In this document: piece by piece, positions 1 through 12,017 of the stretch | Numbering within the stretch: position 1 is the stretch's first letter | How the letters are laid out: each line of letters begins with the position of its first letter | Assembly (NCBI RefSeq): GCF_000006565.2 | Contig: NC_031474.1 | Location: 1,054,001-1,118,000 of the forward strand | Origin: Toxoplasma gondii ME49 | Lineage: Eukaryota > Apicomplexa > Conoidasida > Eucoccidiorida > Sarcocystidae | DNA: 64,000 nt | Reading direction: 5' to 3' | Notes under the pieces: generated by a model | Databases searched by the model: none | What the model was told of the DNA's origin: nothing | The model's input: only the letters and a program-made list of their open reading frames with translations | Program-made: the position numbers and the translations under genes

Positions 1-23
1 TGAACAGCCGTAATTTCGCATTC

Positions 24-1163
24 TCAGTACTTCGCTCTCGTGCCGAGGCCACTAAAACCAGGCATAATTAACGACCAAAAACTTCTTTTCGATGGCATGA
101 AGTCCGTTACTTCTTCGTCATCGTCGGCGTCTCCCCAATCGTCCACTGTATCTTCATCCCAGAAAGACATAGGGATGTCGACGGCATCTGCAGACGCGTA
201 CATCATTCCACAGAAGTTTTCTAACAATATATGTCCAGTATGAGCACCGAATCTGAAGATTTCCCTCCCCCACGACCCTCCCCCAAAGATCCGAGAACCA
301 TGCAAAAACTGAGTTTTGCTTATTCAAATCGTATCATTGTCCTACAGACATGCGCCACAGAAAAACGGAGTGTTAGGGAACTACTAAGGCTTTGACCCTG
401 TGACAACCACCGTGCCGGCTACTGTGGGAAGCAAGAAGCCGGTTGTGAGGAAACATACATACGCTATCCAACGCAAAACTCAACACCGACCCAATTCCAC
501 CCATGCTCTAATCCTTACAGCACGAATTACTCTAAAGCTCCACCACTCTCCTTTTACATCTACGGAACCGCGGGAGTGTGTACATAGTTGCCGTTGCTGA
601 CAGCTAGTCTCTTGCATCAGCGCTACATGGCTGCTCCTCCTTTTCGTCGCATGAGATGCAATGGCTCGAAGAGGCAACTACCGGACAAAATGTAGCACCC
701 TGTTGCCATTCAGCGTTTGAAACGATGAGACATGGTGATGAGATTATGGCAAACCGCACTTACTTTCATGTCGTGAGAACGCAAGTGTGTCCTTAGAGAC
801 TCTATCAACGCTGCCGACCGACACATCGGTATCAGCTTCCGGCACAACAACCCGAATTTCGCCAGGAGCTCTCGCTCCGGCCGCTTTCCAAGAATCCGCT
901 GCTGCCTCTTCCGGCGTGCTGAAACTCTGCATCCTGATGACGGCTTCAATCTGAGAACTAGGAATTGCGAGACCTTGGCTGTTTTGTGCAACCACCCGGC
1001 CGACACCCATTAGCGACCCGTCTAACAATCCAGAAATAACAGCTAATACCACAGGCAGGCACACCATACAGCCGCCTCCAACGAGCCCTCTCCTATGGCT
1101 GACCAACATCGCCGACCGGTCCGTAAGACGGGAACCAGATGTGTGTGCAACGCGAGGATCCAT
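24..1163 (-). CDS. Small single-span membrane protein, two-exon model
   Basis: Function not recognised. Exon 1 runs from an ATG at 1163 down to 764 and ends at a consensus donor (GAAA|GTAAGT). Its product has a short polar N-terminus with RR pairs, one hydrophobic segment at about residues 33-52 (MVCLPVVLAVISGLL core), then a polar region. A second exon at 220-24, after a TTGTTAG acceptor, gives an acidic tail (WDEDTVDDWGDADDDEEV) and a hydrophobic-aromatic end before the stop. Both joints are phase 1, so the splice keeps frame and gives about 198 residues; a nearby CTGCAG acceptor (exon starting 187) also fits the phase. The arrangement suggests a signal anchor or uncleaved signal with a lumenal acidic domain. 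Further exons between 764 and 220 cannot be excluded. It is divergent from the RING/PHD gene. Confidence 0.5.
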
Positions 1164-1196
1164 GGTCCGGAGAGCAGAACGAGAGGAAATTACCAA

Positions 1197-2650
1197 ACAG
1201 GTGAACTGTGAAGGGTGAATAGTCCAGTCTTCACTGAGTCAGGCTTCCTTTGTCTTTGAAAATCAAAGGGGAAAAGCGGTGGCTCCCAAAAATATTATTG
1301 AAAAAGGGCACAACGTGGAACAGAAGACCCCTGTTTGGCGACACGCCTTCCGACGGACCCACAGGAACTGTTCAGAAGTAGGAAACACTCGGTCACGTGG
1401 TGGGAGATTGAAATCCTACAAAGGGGACCACCTTCAATTACAAAATGTCTTAGTTTGTCTCTAGGAACAGCTATGAAGTGACGATGTGGTGACGAACGAG
1501 TTAATGAAGAATGAAAAAATGAGGCCAAACACTGGTGTGGCACACCAGACGGAGCGTTTGTTGTCGGTTCCTGACTACGCATTCGCAGCGGGGAGGAATG
1601 TATTTGACATCCATGAACAAGCATATCATAACAACTCTACGAAAAAGTGCAGTTGAGAACCGAGTCACAGAACCTGTTTTAAGGAGTGCACAAACAATCA
1701 CAAGGAAAGCCTCGACCGCAATTACCGCGCTCACCAAGTCACTGCAGCAAATGCTGATTTTTGGATAAACAGTATGATCTATTGTCAACGAGTTTCCGGC
1801 GCCCCATCACTTTAAAACACAGGGCTCTAAGAGAGAGGGCAACAATACGGATGTAGTTACTTTCTGGTTTCTGGTGTGCTTACAAATAAACTGCAAGGAT
1901 CAGGGCTAATTCACACCACACCATCGCAATGCGACGCTCCCCATCCCCCTGTCGTAACACCACGAGAGCTTCTATACTCCCAACAGAAACAGCAACACAG
2001 GGTGAAAATCATCAAACTTGCTCGTGTTTACGTGATTAGCAGGAAATCACGCTGTGCCTCAGCAATTCTCTATTGCTACCTAGCAAGCACCTCGGGATGG
2101 GGCAGAGTGGAACAGCCACCGGCTAGCCCGTCCCTTGCTCTCCCTAGGCAGGTACCAAGCCACGAAGGAGCAGCGTGGCGAGCAGCGCATACAAGGGTTC
2201 CTTATCAGGTACACACGAAAAATACAGAGCTATCGGGCTGCCGAAGCACAAAAATGCAAGGAAATGGAGCCAGCCTTGCTGCGTGTGGAGACACACATTT
2301 GGGATGGAAGCATTCGTAATGGTGGGCACTTCAACTGGATCCCTTACACGCTTCTGAAAGTACACCTATTTTAGGGTTGCATCTGGTACTATGGGCGGGG
2401 AGGTGGGGGGGGGGGGGTCACGAGCAGACGAAAGGACCCGTCCATGGCGGGGAGAAGCTGTAGTAGAGAGAAGCTGAATCCCTCCAAGTAGAGTATCCGC
2501 GCTTGTGTTTTCATATTCGCCACGAATTTTTCAGCTTCCTTTCCCCTCTCAAAATAAAACAAGAAGTACAGGGTCCCTAATGGGGTCTCTTCATATATTT
2601 ATACCACTGTTTTGTGCAGCAACCGACACACCCGTATCGACTAGTTGGGG
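1197..2650. other. Intergenic region with no supported gene
   Basis: Several open frames exist here but none has domains, splice support or convincing composition. A run of 13 G at 2405-2417, preceded by further short G runs, is the only marked local feature. The stretch separates two divergent genes and probably holds both promoters. Confidence 0.5.
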
Positions 2651-3136
2651 AGTAGCTGCGTCATGAATGAATGACCTGTGGCGAGAGCGCGATTTTGCGC
2701 CGTCACAGGCTGCGGGTCGTCAGCTACCAGGTCAACTGTTTCCGCCCTCGAGGTGCTCGTCGGTTTCTCTTTATCCGCTCTTTCTCCTGCTTCGCTCGTC
2801 CCCTTCTCATTTACGGAAATGGCTGCCGTATCTTTCTCGCGAGATCATGGAAAAAGCCGAAGTCGCCACGCGGTGCAACTGGCTGCAGAAGGCAGGTCCC
2901 TCTTCAGTTCAAGATAGCGTCGTTGTTCGATTTTCCGATTCGTCTTTGTACCTGCATTTGACCACTGGACATGCACGCTTGCTGCATTTTCTTGTTTCAT
3001 CATTCTGATCTGATAACTGGTATATCAACCCGTATCTCGGTCTCTCGGCCGATGTTAGTCGTGCGGTTCAGTTGTGGCGCGTCACGCTTTTGACTCAGTA
3101 CAAGAGCTAAACCCCAGACTGCGAACTTTTCTCGAG

Positions 3137-6100
3137 ATGGCGGGTCCACGGCAGTCTCTTTCGAGCAGCAAGCCTGCGGCTAAGAAACGCATGACGAAGA
3201 GCTATGTGATGACGGAAGTTTTTCCCGAGGTGGTGCAACTTTCTCGGCTGCAGCTCGACCAAGCGTGTGCCGTCTGTCTCGGGGAATTCCAAGAGGACAA
3301 TTGCGCGGAAGAGGACGAGACTAGCCCCGGCACCACTGCTGCGAAACCTTCTACTCACGTGATCGACATTTCGGAGAGTCCTGCCGTATCTGTCGATCCT
3401 TCTCCCCCAGCAGCTTCCTCATCCTCGCCACCGTATGTTCGGAGACGACGTTTATCTCGGATGAAACCTTCTGCCCTTTCTTCGCGCGACTCACCGGCAT
3501 CTTCCAGGCAGTCGCTTCTCCCTCTCGGCTTGATCTCCTGCTGCTCGCACGTGTTTCACCATGTCTGCATCGAAAAATGGTGCACCAGGGAGAATTCTTG
3601 TCCCCAGTGCAAATGCAGGTTCTCCTGGTTGGCCTCCTACTCTCGTACGGGAGAGCGGGAGGCTGTCACGCGAGTTCGGAAACTGGATCAAGTGGCTGCG
3701 TATACCGAGCACGACACTATGGCTGCCTCGCATTTTTTGGGAACCCTGCACCGAGACTGGATGTGCCCTGCATGTGGCCAGACCGTACGCCAAGACGATC
3801 GCGACTTCCTCGTGTGTGAGGAGCAGTCTTGCGGTGAGCGCTATCACCGCGCGTGTTGCCTGTTGTCTCCGGAGCACGCGGACATAAGCCTTCCCTGGAT
3901 CTGTGTCGACTGTCGGGAGTCCGGGCGCCCCTGCATAGACTGTGAAGGCAGGCGAATGCCCCGCCAGTACATCACGGAGGACGGCTTTTTTCTGGCGCAC
4001 AGACGGAGACAGCCACGCAGACAAGGAAGGCAGGGCGGTTCTGTGGCAAGCCGCCGAGACCGTCGAAGTCGCTCCGCCGCCAGGCGGTCCCGTGTCCTCA
4101 GGGACCATGGTGACAGCGAGTTCTTAGACGACCTAGAGGCCACGAATACGCTAGCGCGAGAAGAACCGCAGAGCTCGCAAGCGCGTCGTGATGAGAATCC
4201 CGCCGACAGCTCAGCGGCCGCAGCGCCCAATTCTCCATGCCAAGAACCGCAGTCAGAAACGAACAGCAGAGATGCGTCTGTCGTGACGGCAGAGGAACTG
4301 AGAGGTGAGGAGGTCATTTTGCCGGACACGCTGAAGGACAGTGCATCTCGAGGTGTAGATACATGCGTCACACACGGAAGCGGAGCACTCATTTGCTACA
4401 CTGTTTCTAGTTTCGGTCTTTTCCGTATTGTCGTGAATGCGTTGTCGCCCGTTTCAGGAGCTGGCCAGGAGCAAGACGTCAGCAGGTCTAATCGGAAGAC
4501 ATATTGCGAAGGGGAACTAGTTCGAGGGAGCCAAAGGGCTCAAACTTCAGATACTAACGTTACGTCGGTCCACTGGCTCGAAGACATTCTTAACTGGGGC
4601 GATGCTGTGGTAGGCGGTCAAAAACGGGGATCGAGTTGTTCTTTTCCCTCGTCGTTTTCCTCATCGTCTTCCTTTTCGTTGCCGCTTCCCTCCTCGTCCT
4701 CGTCGTCTTCAGCTTCGTCGCCGTTTTCTTCCTCGGCTTCCTCCGCCTCGTCTTCGTCTTCTTCCGTCTCCCCTCTTCCGTCTTCTTCGTCTTTCTCGCA
4801 TGACTCTGGTGGCACCGCATCGTCGTCGTCATCAGCTTCCGCTTCCTGTCCCTCGGCTGCCCAAGGCGAGTCTTTCGAGCCGCGGAGATCTTTCATGCTG
4901 GAGCAGCACTTGACGAGGCTTGCAGCACTGGCCTCGGAGTACTCCGTGTCTCAACTCTCCAGAGGTAATTCACAAAATACGGCGAGTAAACCAGCTGCCT
5001 CGACAGCAACTTCGCCAAACGAGGCGAATGACGACGAAGCAGTAGGGAGCGAGTCTGTGTCTGACAAAAACGGTGAAACAGGGCCTGTGGAAGAGGGTTC
5101 TGGCCTGCCTCGCCGGCTTGAGCCCCGCAGGCGTATTCCCATCAACACGGAAATGCTGTCTTCAGGAGCATTTCGACCTAGACGTCAGCTAGAGTTCCCG
5201 GGACCGTCGTCCGTTCTGCTTGCGCGACGAAAGCAGTTCGATTCGAAGACTGAACGGCGTCGTGGCGTGGCACGAAACAGTTTTTTCTCGACCACACGAG
5301 ACACTTCGGCAGGCTCCATTTCCTTTGATCCACGACGCCCCTCAAATTCTACCCATGTCTCAGAAAGCATCCAATCAGGAGCCGTTATTGAGAAAATGGT
5401 GCAGCCAGAGTCACGGACTCCAGCGAACTCCGGTCAGGTGTCGGCAGCTAGACTCTGTTTCATGGATACGGTTTTTGGTCTCAGTGGCGGAGCATGTGGC
5501 ATTTCTAGGTCACCTCCATTATCAGCGGCTCCCGGCGTTCACATCGCTGGGCCTGGCGTTTGTCCCTCCTCTTCGAGTGCATCTTGCAGTGGTTCTTCAC
5601 CGATCTCTTCTTCGACTGCGACCAGGTCGTTTGTTTCGATTTACGTGAGGAACGCACATGCATCGCGGGTGCCGCCTCCATGTGTCGGCATCACGGAAGT
5701 GGGGTGCAAAAGCGCTGCAGCTGCCGTCAGAAGGGACGACGCATTCGCGTCTGCTCGTCAAACAGGCCCGAACTACTTCGAAGGCGTTTTAATTCGCAAA
5801 CAGAAGCGGCACGCAGCGGACGTCGCCTGTTGGAATTCAGGAAAGGGGCAAGCACTCGCTTCTGCTACAGAAGAAGACAAAGACAGTGATTTCTCTCATG
5901 CAAGTCGTCTCAGTGCCAACAGAGAGGAACATTCTGTCCAGGACTCGCGTCCGAGGCGCCATGTAGATACCGACGCGTGTGTCTACAACAGTGTTGCTGC
6001 CGGCGTCGACTGTCCAGGTGAGCGTCGGTGGTCTGTGGGGAAACCCTATCGTGAATTGTCTCTCGGGACTCTCCACGTATATTGTACGCGAGTGTCTGGA

Positions 6101-6828
6101 TTATTTGATTTGATCGAAACACTGCACTCGCGCACTTCCCCTCGTTACGTTTTTTAGGAGTCATACGCTGGGAGAGACTACCAGCGAAGTTGTCCAAGCC
6201 CGTATTGCTTTCTGAGGGAGAGGCTGCACCGGCTGCTGCCACACGTGGGCGAGGTGAAAGACAGCGGAAGCGAGCCCGTGAAGATAGAGAAGCGCTCGAG
6301 GACAGTGCAAGCGGCCACGAGCACTTTGGCGGCATTCCTGCACAGCGTGGGCGGAAAACGATTCGGCCGTCGTCCGAGCTAGTAAGCTTACGCTGCTGCT
6401 GCGGTGGTCAGCGTCTGTGTTAACTTCCCTGTCAGAATGCCGGGGCAGACGTCTATAGCAGAGGTTCCTTTACCCCGGAGGAAGATACAAAGATTACGAG
6501 CAAGCTACGTCGTGTACGTGCTCTAGGCGTTTGTGTGTTGTAACTTTCTTGAATGCAGATTAACATCGTGAGACACATTTTGAAGCCTCAGCTACAAGCT
6601 CTGAGCTGGTCATGTTATGAGGCTTTCCGACTGGAATTCAAGGCAAGGTGTCGGAAGATCTGTCACGAGCTCACCGATAAGTTTGCGTCCAGTATGCCAG
6701 CAGGCGGCACACATGCAGCTCGCAACTACTGGAAAGAGCGCGAGCATATCATTCGGGACGTTGTTTCCAAAACATTCGCCCGTTGTGCTGTCGGGGACAG
6801 TAGGGCGTCAAGCCGAGAGGTGGTCTAG
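3137..6828 (+). CDS. RING-H2 and PHD finger protein, PHRF1-like
   Basis: Three-exon model: 3137-6017, 6158-6381 and 6559-6828, with GT-AG introns of 140 and 177 nt (phases 1 and 0) and about 1,124 residues. The ATG at 3137 is chosen because an open frame reaching 3074 begins only with GTG. A RING-H2 finger uses C44, C47, C136, H138, H141, C144, C155 and C158. A canonical Cys4-His-Cys3 PHD finger follows (C210, C213, C227, C232, H237, C240, C256, C259, with W254). Then come a basic stretch, a serine-rich tract and a disordered middle. The last exon encodes a helical region (start INIVRHILKPQLQ, later RKICHELTDKF) that resembles the C-terminal SRI-like region of PHRF1. RING-PHD order and this tail argue for a nuclear E3 ligase linked to RNA polymerase II or chromatin. 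The assignment to PHRF1 is inference; RING and PHD are seen directly. A 153-nt in-frame segment (4305-4457) may be a further intron. Confidence 0.85.
4628..4858 (+). repeat. Polyserine low-complexity tract inside the RING/PHD exon
   Basis: The plus strand is a nearly pure run of TCN codons (TCC, TCG, TCT) coding mostly serine, with scattered F, P, A and L, at about residues 498-574 of the protein. The antisense strand stays open here and reads as K/R- or D/E-rich frames, which are artefacts of the tract. Confidence 0.85.
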
Positions 6829-9140
6829 AACGTGCAAGAATCGATGTTGATCTGGCGTAGTCACAATATTGCTGCATCTGTTAGTCCGTCTTTTCTGTGC
6901 CTGGGGGGCTGACGTGATTCTCTGTTACCAGTGACCAAATTGGCAACTTCATTTGAATCATCGTGCCCGCCAGTGGTTACCTTGTTGCCAGTGTTGTGTG
7001 GAAGAATACTGTTAACACTGGTATGTATTGGTGTGTCAGGGATCAGGTGGATCGAAGTCTTTTTCGTTTTTTCCGTGTGAGAAAAGTTTCTGCCTGTTTT
7101 TTAGAAGAGGCGAAAAGAGCATTCGAAGGAACAAATTTCCAGAACGAAGGTCATGAATATCATAATCTAACGAGCCGCTCTGCGCAACTTGGATGCCCTT
7201 TTGTCACTGAGTCTATCTGGCGCTCGATTCCAACTCACACACCGCGTTTCGTATTTTGCAGATCGTAGCTGACATGAGCGACAAAAACTCGCTCCGAAAC
7301 CACTGCGCGTAGAGCAGTGCCTTCAGAGGTGCTGCCAGCGGGTTAACTAGGAAAACCATAGAAATGTTTTAAGAAAAGCAGATTCACACCCCGGCAGTCG
7401 TCGATGTAACTATGTCTTGATTCACACTGAGGTCAGAGGCGCAGCTTCGCGAGCAGGCGTGAGATTCTCAAGCTGGTGTTTTACCAAGAATTTGCATACG
7501 TACGGAAATCCCGTGGAGATTGACTCATCACATGCCATTTGGAAAACAGAATGACACCACCGCGCATCGCTGTTAGGCGTCCACATGTCACACCGTGCAC
7601 TGTGTTCACACATTTCATGGTTGTTGGGATGAGTGCTAGGGAGCAGCGTGTACTGTTAGAGGGCGTTCGCTTGGTTCTTTTTGCCACAGCAGTCATCGGC
7701 GTATACAGTACGACCACTGTCACAGCATGTCTACTTACTGGGTCACGGTCGTACGAAGAACAAGTATAGTTGAAAACAACACCATATGACAACGGATTCG
7801 TACGATCTGAGCCTTGCTGGGGTTCACGTCTGCACTCTTGGAAACCCCTGTAGTGAGCGGTGGCTCGCAGTCGCGTTGCACACCCGATGTCTCGCCGAAT
7901 TACGTTACACCTCTACGAGCAGGAGCAGCAGAAAGGTATTGCACTTCAAAACATGCCTGGACACTAGGCCACAAGACCATTAGAGGCCAGTGTTACCGTC
8001 CCTGCGACGTCATCCTCATTCTGTCTTCACGAGCATGAGTAGTCCCCGTCTTCGTTGACGTCGACGCCTGCCTCATTAGGTTTGCTGCACAGCACGGGTA
8101 GACTTCGCTACTTCTGCCAACAGAAAACGATAGCTTGGTTATATTTCGTAGAATTGTACCGAGTCGAACATGCTGTTTACCACGAAAACGCAAATGCCAT
8201 CACAAGGGAACGTTCAGTCGAATGGGGAAGTACATCTCGCGTGTACCGGTGCCTGTATGGAGGAGCCAGCCAGGGTTTCTCGTTACGAGAATGGAATTAA
8301 GGAGCATCCGTTTCGGCAACATACTAGCGCTGATTGGTGACCTGCAGCCTTTGCCAAAATACGGTAACCTCCTTTATAACTAAGGGGCTTCCTACGCGGT
8401 ACCAGCTAGGTGACCCGAATACCTTTACCACACAGAAACTGCTCCAACAGACACGAGGAAAATTCCGCGCTTGCAGTTGCTGCTACCGCTCTTGTGTCTA
8501 GAATGTTTATGTTTCTACATTATATTGATACAGTGAACAATTTTAATTGCCGCAATTGCACGTGTAACTTCCTGTCCACTTTCTTCATGGGCGAAGTGTG
8601 GTACCACCGCAGCGATTTTCTTCTGTGGAGAACGATGCGAGCGTTGCGTTTCACCACCCGCTGCAGAAAACACGTGGTATCCCAGAGCAGTAGCGTACAT
8701 CCACTTTGTCCCGGCACAACAAAACGCAGATGCGTATACTATAAAGCAACTTTGTGACTAGAAAAGTAGCAGCACATCGTCGGTTGCAACGAGGGTAATA
8801 ACCAAGGGCTTTTTCATGTGCACACTGAAGTTGGAGGAAACGCTGTTGTGCGAAAGTGTGTGGAACGGGTAAAAATCACCCTGGAGGGATCTTGTCTCGT
8901 AGTGTGTGGCTTCTTGAACGGTCTTTTCTTTTCGCCCTCTCTGCTCCTCTGGGGCCCCCTTTATTTTCTACTGCCTGTCTGTTCCGAAGGATTCTTCTCG
9001 CTTGTCTTTCCGGTGCACAACACGTTCTTTGATGGTTTTCCCGTCTTCCGGTGTACGCTGAAGTTACCTGAGTAGCTTTCTTCGCCAGTCGGCCACCATC
9101 AGACCGTACATCGCTCATAATCCCGCATACTGTCCTGACA
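6829..9140. other. Intergenic region, nothing supported
   Basis: Holds the 3' flank of the RING/PHD gene and the 5' flank of the next plus-strand gene. Open frames are short and without domains. The last 250 bases (about 8890-9130) are rich in T and C, as expected for a leader or promoter-proximal stretch. Confidence 0.45.
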
Positions 9141-12017
9141 ATGACATCGGTCGCAGTTTCTTCACATTCTCCTAAACCGGCTCCCCAGAGCCAGTCATCT
9201 GTTCGATCTCCGCGACAGAGTTCTGGTTCGACGACACTTAGAACTACAGCACCATCAGCATCTGGCAACAGTACTTCGAGTCACGATCAGAGGGGAGACG
9301 GTTCGTCCAAGGGGAGACTGACTCCGGAGGACATGCAAACTCAGAAGGACAACAGTGGAAAATGCCATCCTGGGGGAATAACGTTGCATCGCAGAGGAGG
9401 GTCGCATTTGTCAATGAGCGCCCTCGTCAACTTTCTGTTCGGTCTTCTCTTGTCCGCAATCGTGGTGGTCACCGCTGGTGAGTTTGCCAGGCAGAGACCG
9501 TGTTAGGAAACTTAATTAAGTGTGTGCTGCATGCTCGAAGCTTCAACTACTATAATTGCCCCAGTGTCGGCGCGAGTGGTGAGGCGGGAATCAGATGCCA
9601 CTCGAAGTTCTGCGAAGCCAAATTGCTCAAGCAGACAAAAACTTGCTGCCTTAGATTGCAGGAGTTCCTCAGCATGTCGTGAGAGATACTTGCTTACACG
9701 CAAACCTCGATCCCACATTACTCCGACTCCTTTGTATTTTGATACTGAGGCGGAACTCGCACACCTTTCATCACGTTATTAGTCAAGGTGTGTGTAAGGT
9801 GGTGCTAGAGCTTGTTGACGCTGACTTTTTGAGAAGTGATGCTGCGAAAGCGACGTCGAAGATTTTCCTTGAACCCTTCATTCATGACAGCTTCACCTCT
9901 AGTACCTTCCCTTCGATACCATTGCAGGTTTTCTCACAGGCATCCGCTAAGTGTTGTCTGTCCAGAAACACGTGGCCCTGAAGGCGGGCTGCTAGCAGTC
10001 AGGGCAGCCTGTCAAAACGCCTGACGTTACCTGTCCTGGGCGACTCTATCTTCAAAGAGTTCCGTGTGGTTTCCTGTGCAGCTGGAATCGCTCATCTCTC
10101 CCTTCCTTCGAATCACCCGCTGCAGGAGTACGTCGACTTCGTGCTGGATCACGCCCCCCGTTTGGGACTTTCTCGCACTCTTGAGGTGGTAGGTCGTTAT
10201 ACTGTTAGTTATTCTTTCGCAGTCGCTCCCTAGAGGCCGACAGCTGCAGCGTGCGACAGCTCTATTCATACGCTATGAGAGCAAACGAACCGTAGCATGC
10301 TTTGCTGGGTGAACTTCAAATCTATGGACTCCCCGAGACGACTGCACCTACTTCTGTGCCAGTGGCAACGTATCCAGGATAAACATTGTACGTACTACAG
10401 CTTCATCTTCTATGTTGCTGTGGCGCTCAGAAATGCTTCGTTATTGATATTTCATTGACACACCGATGACAAGAATACTGACAGAGCGCCCGTCTCTGGT
10501 GGAATGTCTTTTAACACTGCGTAATATGCTATAAAATGTCATTCATGTGCGATATAAATAGATGGCTGCAAGTTAAGGAAAACAGGACATGCTAAATTGT
10601 TTCGTCATGAGCTCTGTATTGTTGCTGGAACGGATTCAATTTCGAAATTCAGACGCCCTTTCTGACACAAGGAGTGGAGGCACTCAGAGAGGCCGGTCAT
10701 ATTCACGCGGCAGGCTACCTGGAGAGTGTCGTTGCGTGGCCCCATACGGAGTTCGCCTTTCTCTGCGGCTTCGCAGTCGTCGCTCTTCTTTTGGCGACGA
10801 TAGTCTTACGGGGTCTTTGGCTCTACAAGAAGGAGAGAGAAATCGAGGGTATGTTCACGATAACTTACCTGAGTATTGCATTCTCTCTTGCCACCAGTCG
10901 GCAACAGAGAACCCTTCCGTATATCTTGTTCTAAAAGACACACTCAGACGTATTTTTACTAGAGACTTTCGAAAGAAAAATTGTTTTCCGCGTGCATGAC
11001 TGAAATGTATACCGGTAAGTATAAATAGACCAGTAGCAGATCCATTATCCTTAGTATAGAGACCAAAGTACTCCGTACATACTATAATTAGGAAGTAGAC
11101 TACCAAAGTGATTCCAGGATGGTTTAATAAGTCAAAGATTAGGCGGAATGATACCGTCCAATGTACATACTTGGATATCAATACTTCTTAAATGCGTCAA
11201 GTGATACAGGATTGAACTGTGTGACTATCACTGTATCATTGTTCTATCGCAAACCATTGAGATTACGGAGGCATTGTTTCGGGCTCATGAGTGTCTCTCA
11301 ATAACTAGCTGAGTGCTTGTACGGTAATTATATCAGTGCATTACCAATTAGGGCGTGTAGCATTTCCTGTGAAGTTTGTTGATCCGGTGCGAATGCCTGC
11401 GCTACTTAGAACATCTTCGTGGCCGGATGTGACAGGTGGTCAGAGGTGAAACACCAGCGAGACTTGAGATGCCTCGATACAGAGAACAGCCTTCTCTAAT
11501 CGATGAGGGTCTTTGTGTTGCAGTTGCTCAAATGCCAATTCATATGGATGGTTGTTCGGACGGGCCAGGCGTTGTGTTTCGGGGAGACACACTGAGTGAT
11601 AGCGCTGTGCTGTGGTTCTATCCCGCAGTGTCGCCGCCCCAGCATATGTATTGCGCGAATACAATGACACCAGAGCAGTTCGCAGATCGGCGATTCACGT
11701 ACCAGGCGCTTGCTCAGCTCATGAAGGATCCAGGTAAGAGGGCTTTTACGGCTACCTTTCCGTCGTCTATGAGACAGCCGACTGTTAAGTTGCCGATCCG
11801 ATGTTGGACGCCGCTTCGTTTACTCTTGTGAAAAACACGTTGTGTATCTGGACTGGGTGTCGCCCTTCAAATTTCAGAGTTCCTCAAGCTGAAGGCACAA
11901 CGTGCAGTCCAAGGGAGTGAAGCGTGGAATTGGCAGAAACGGCAGCCTGAGCAACACGAGGAGGACGAAGAAGAGAGCGAGGACATGGGATCTGAAGAGG
12001 AGCAGGAGAGCAACTGA
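9141..12017 (+). CDS. Two-span membrane protein of unknown function, multi-exon
   Basis: Model: 9141-9477, 9662-9787, 10082-10188, 10653-10848, 11524-11733 and 11878-12017, about 371 residues. Exon 1 (ATG at 9141) codes a Ser/Thr-rich disordered N-terminus and a first hydrophobic span (ALVNFLFGLLLSAIVVVTAG) ending at G|GTGAGT. Exon 4 codes a second span (CGFAVVALLLATIVL) followed by a basic-acidic juxtamembrane stretch (YKKEREIE). Exon 5 carries a PEQFADRRFTYQALAQLMKDP stretch shared across the junction with exon 6, which ends in an acidic EEDEEESED tail. Phases agree at every joint (1, 1, 0, 1, 1 for the listed model). Exons 1, 4, 5 and 6 look solid. Exon 2 and the start of exon 3 are uncertain: an acceptor at 10057 also fits, and the donor of exon 3 can be 10186 or 10189. 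A loop between two membrane spans with a soluble acidic tail is visible; no family is recognised. Confidence 0.6.
10997..11200 (-). pseudogene. cox3: Nuclear insertion of mitochondrial cox3 fragment (NUMT)
   Basis: An AT-rich block read on the minus strand gives an uninterrupted piece of cytochrome c oxidase subunit III: a hydrophobic segment (LLNHPGITLVVYFLIIVCTE) followed by the family's D-N-G...F-x-L-T-G-x-H-x-x-H pattern (KDNGSATGLFILTGIHFSH). The homology stops abruptly at about 10,997, just after the conserved His, where base composition returns to that of the surrounding DNA. It has no start or stop of its own and lies antisense inside intron 4 of the two-span membrane protein gene. 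Nuclear fragments of mitochondrial DNA are common in T. gondii. The right edge near 11,200 is approximate. Confidence 0.75.

Noticed and set aside
2370..2376. TTTAGGG telomere-type heptamer
   Set aside because: Isolated single copy; no tandem array of TTTAGGG or CCCTAAA exists anywhere in the window.
4590..4896. Antisense K/R-rich and D/E-rich frames
   Set aside because: They are the reverse reading of the polyserine codon tract.
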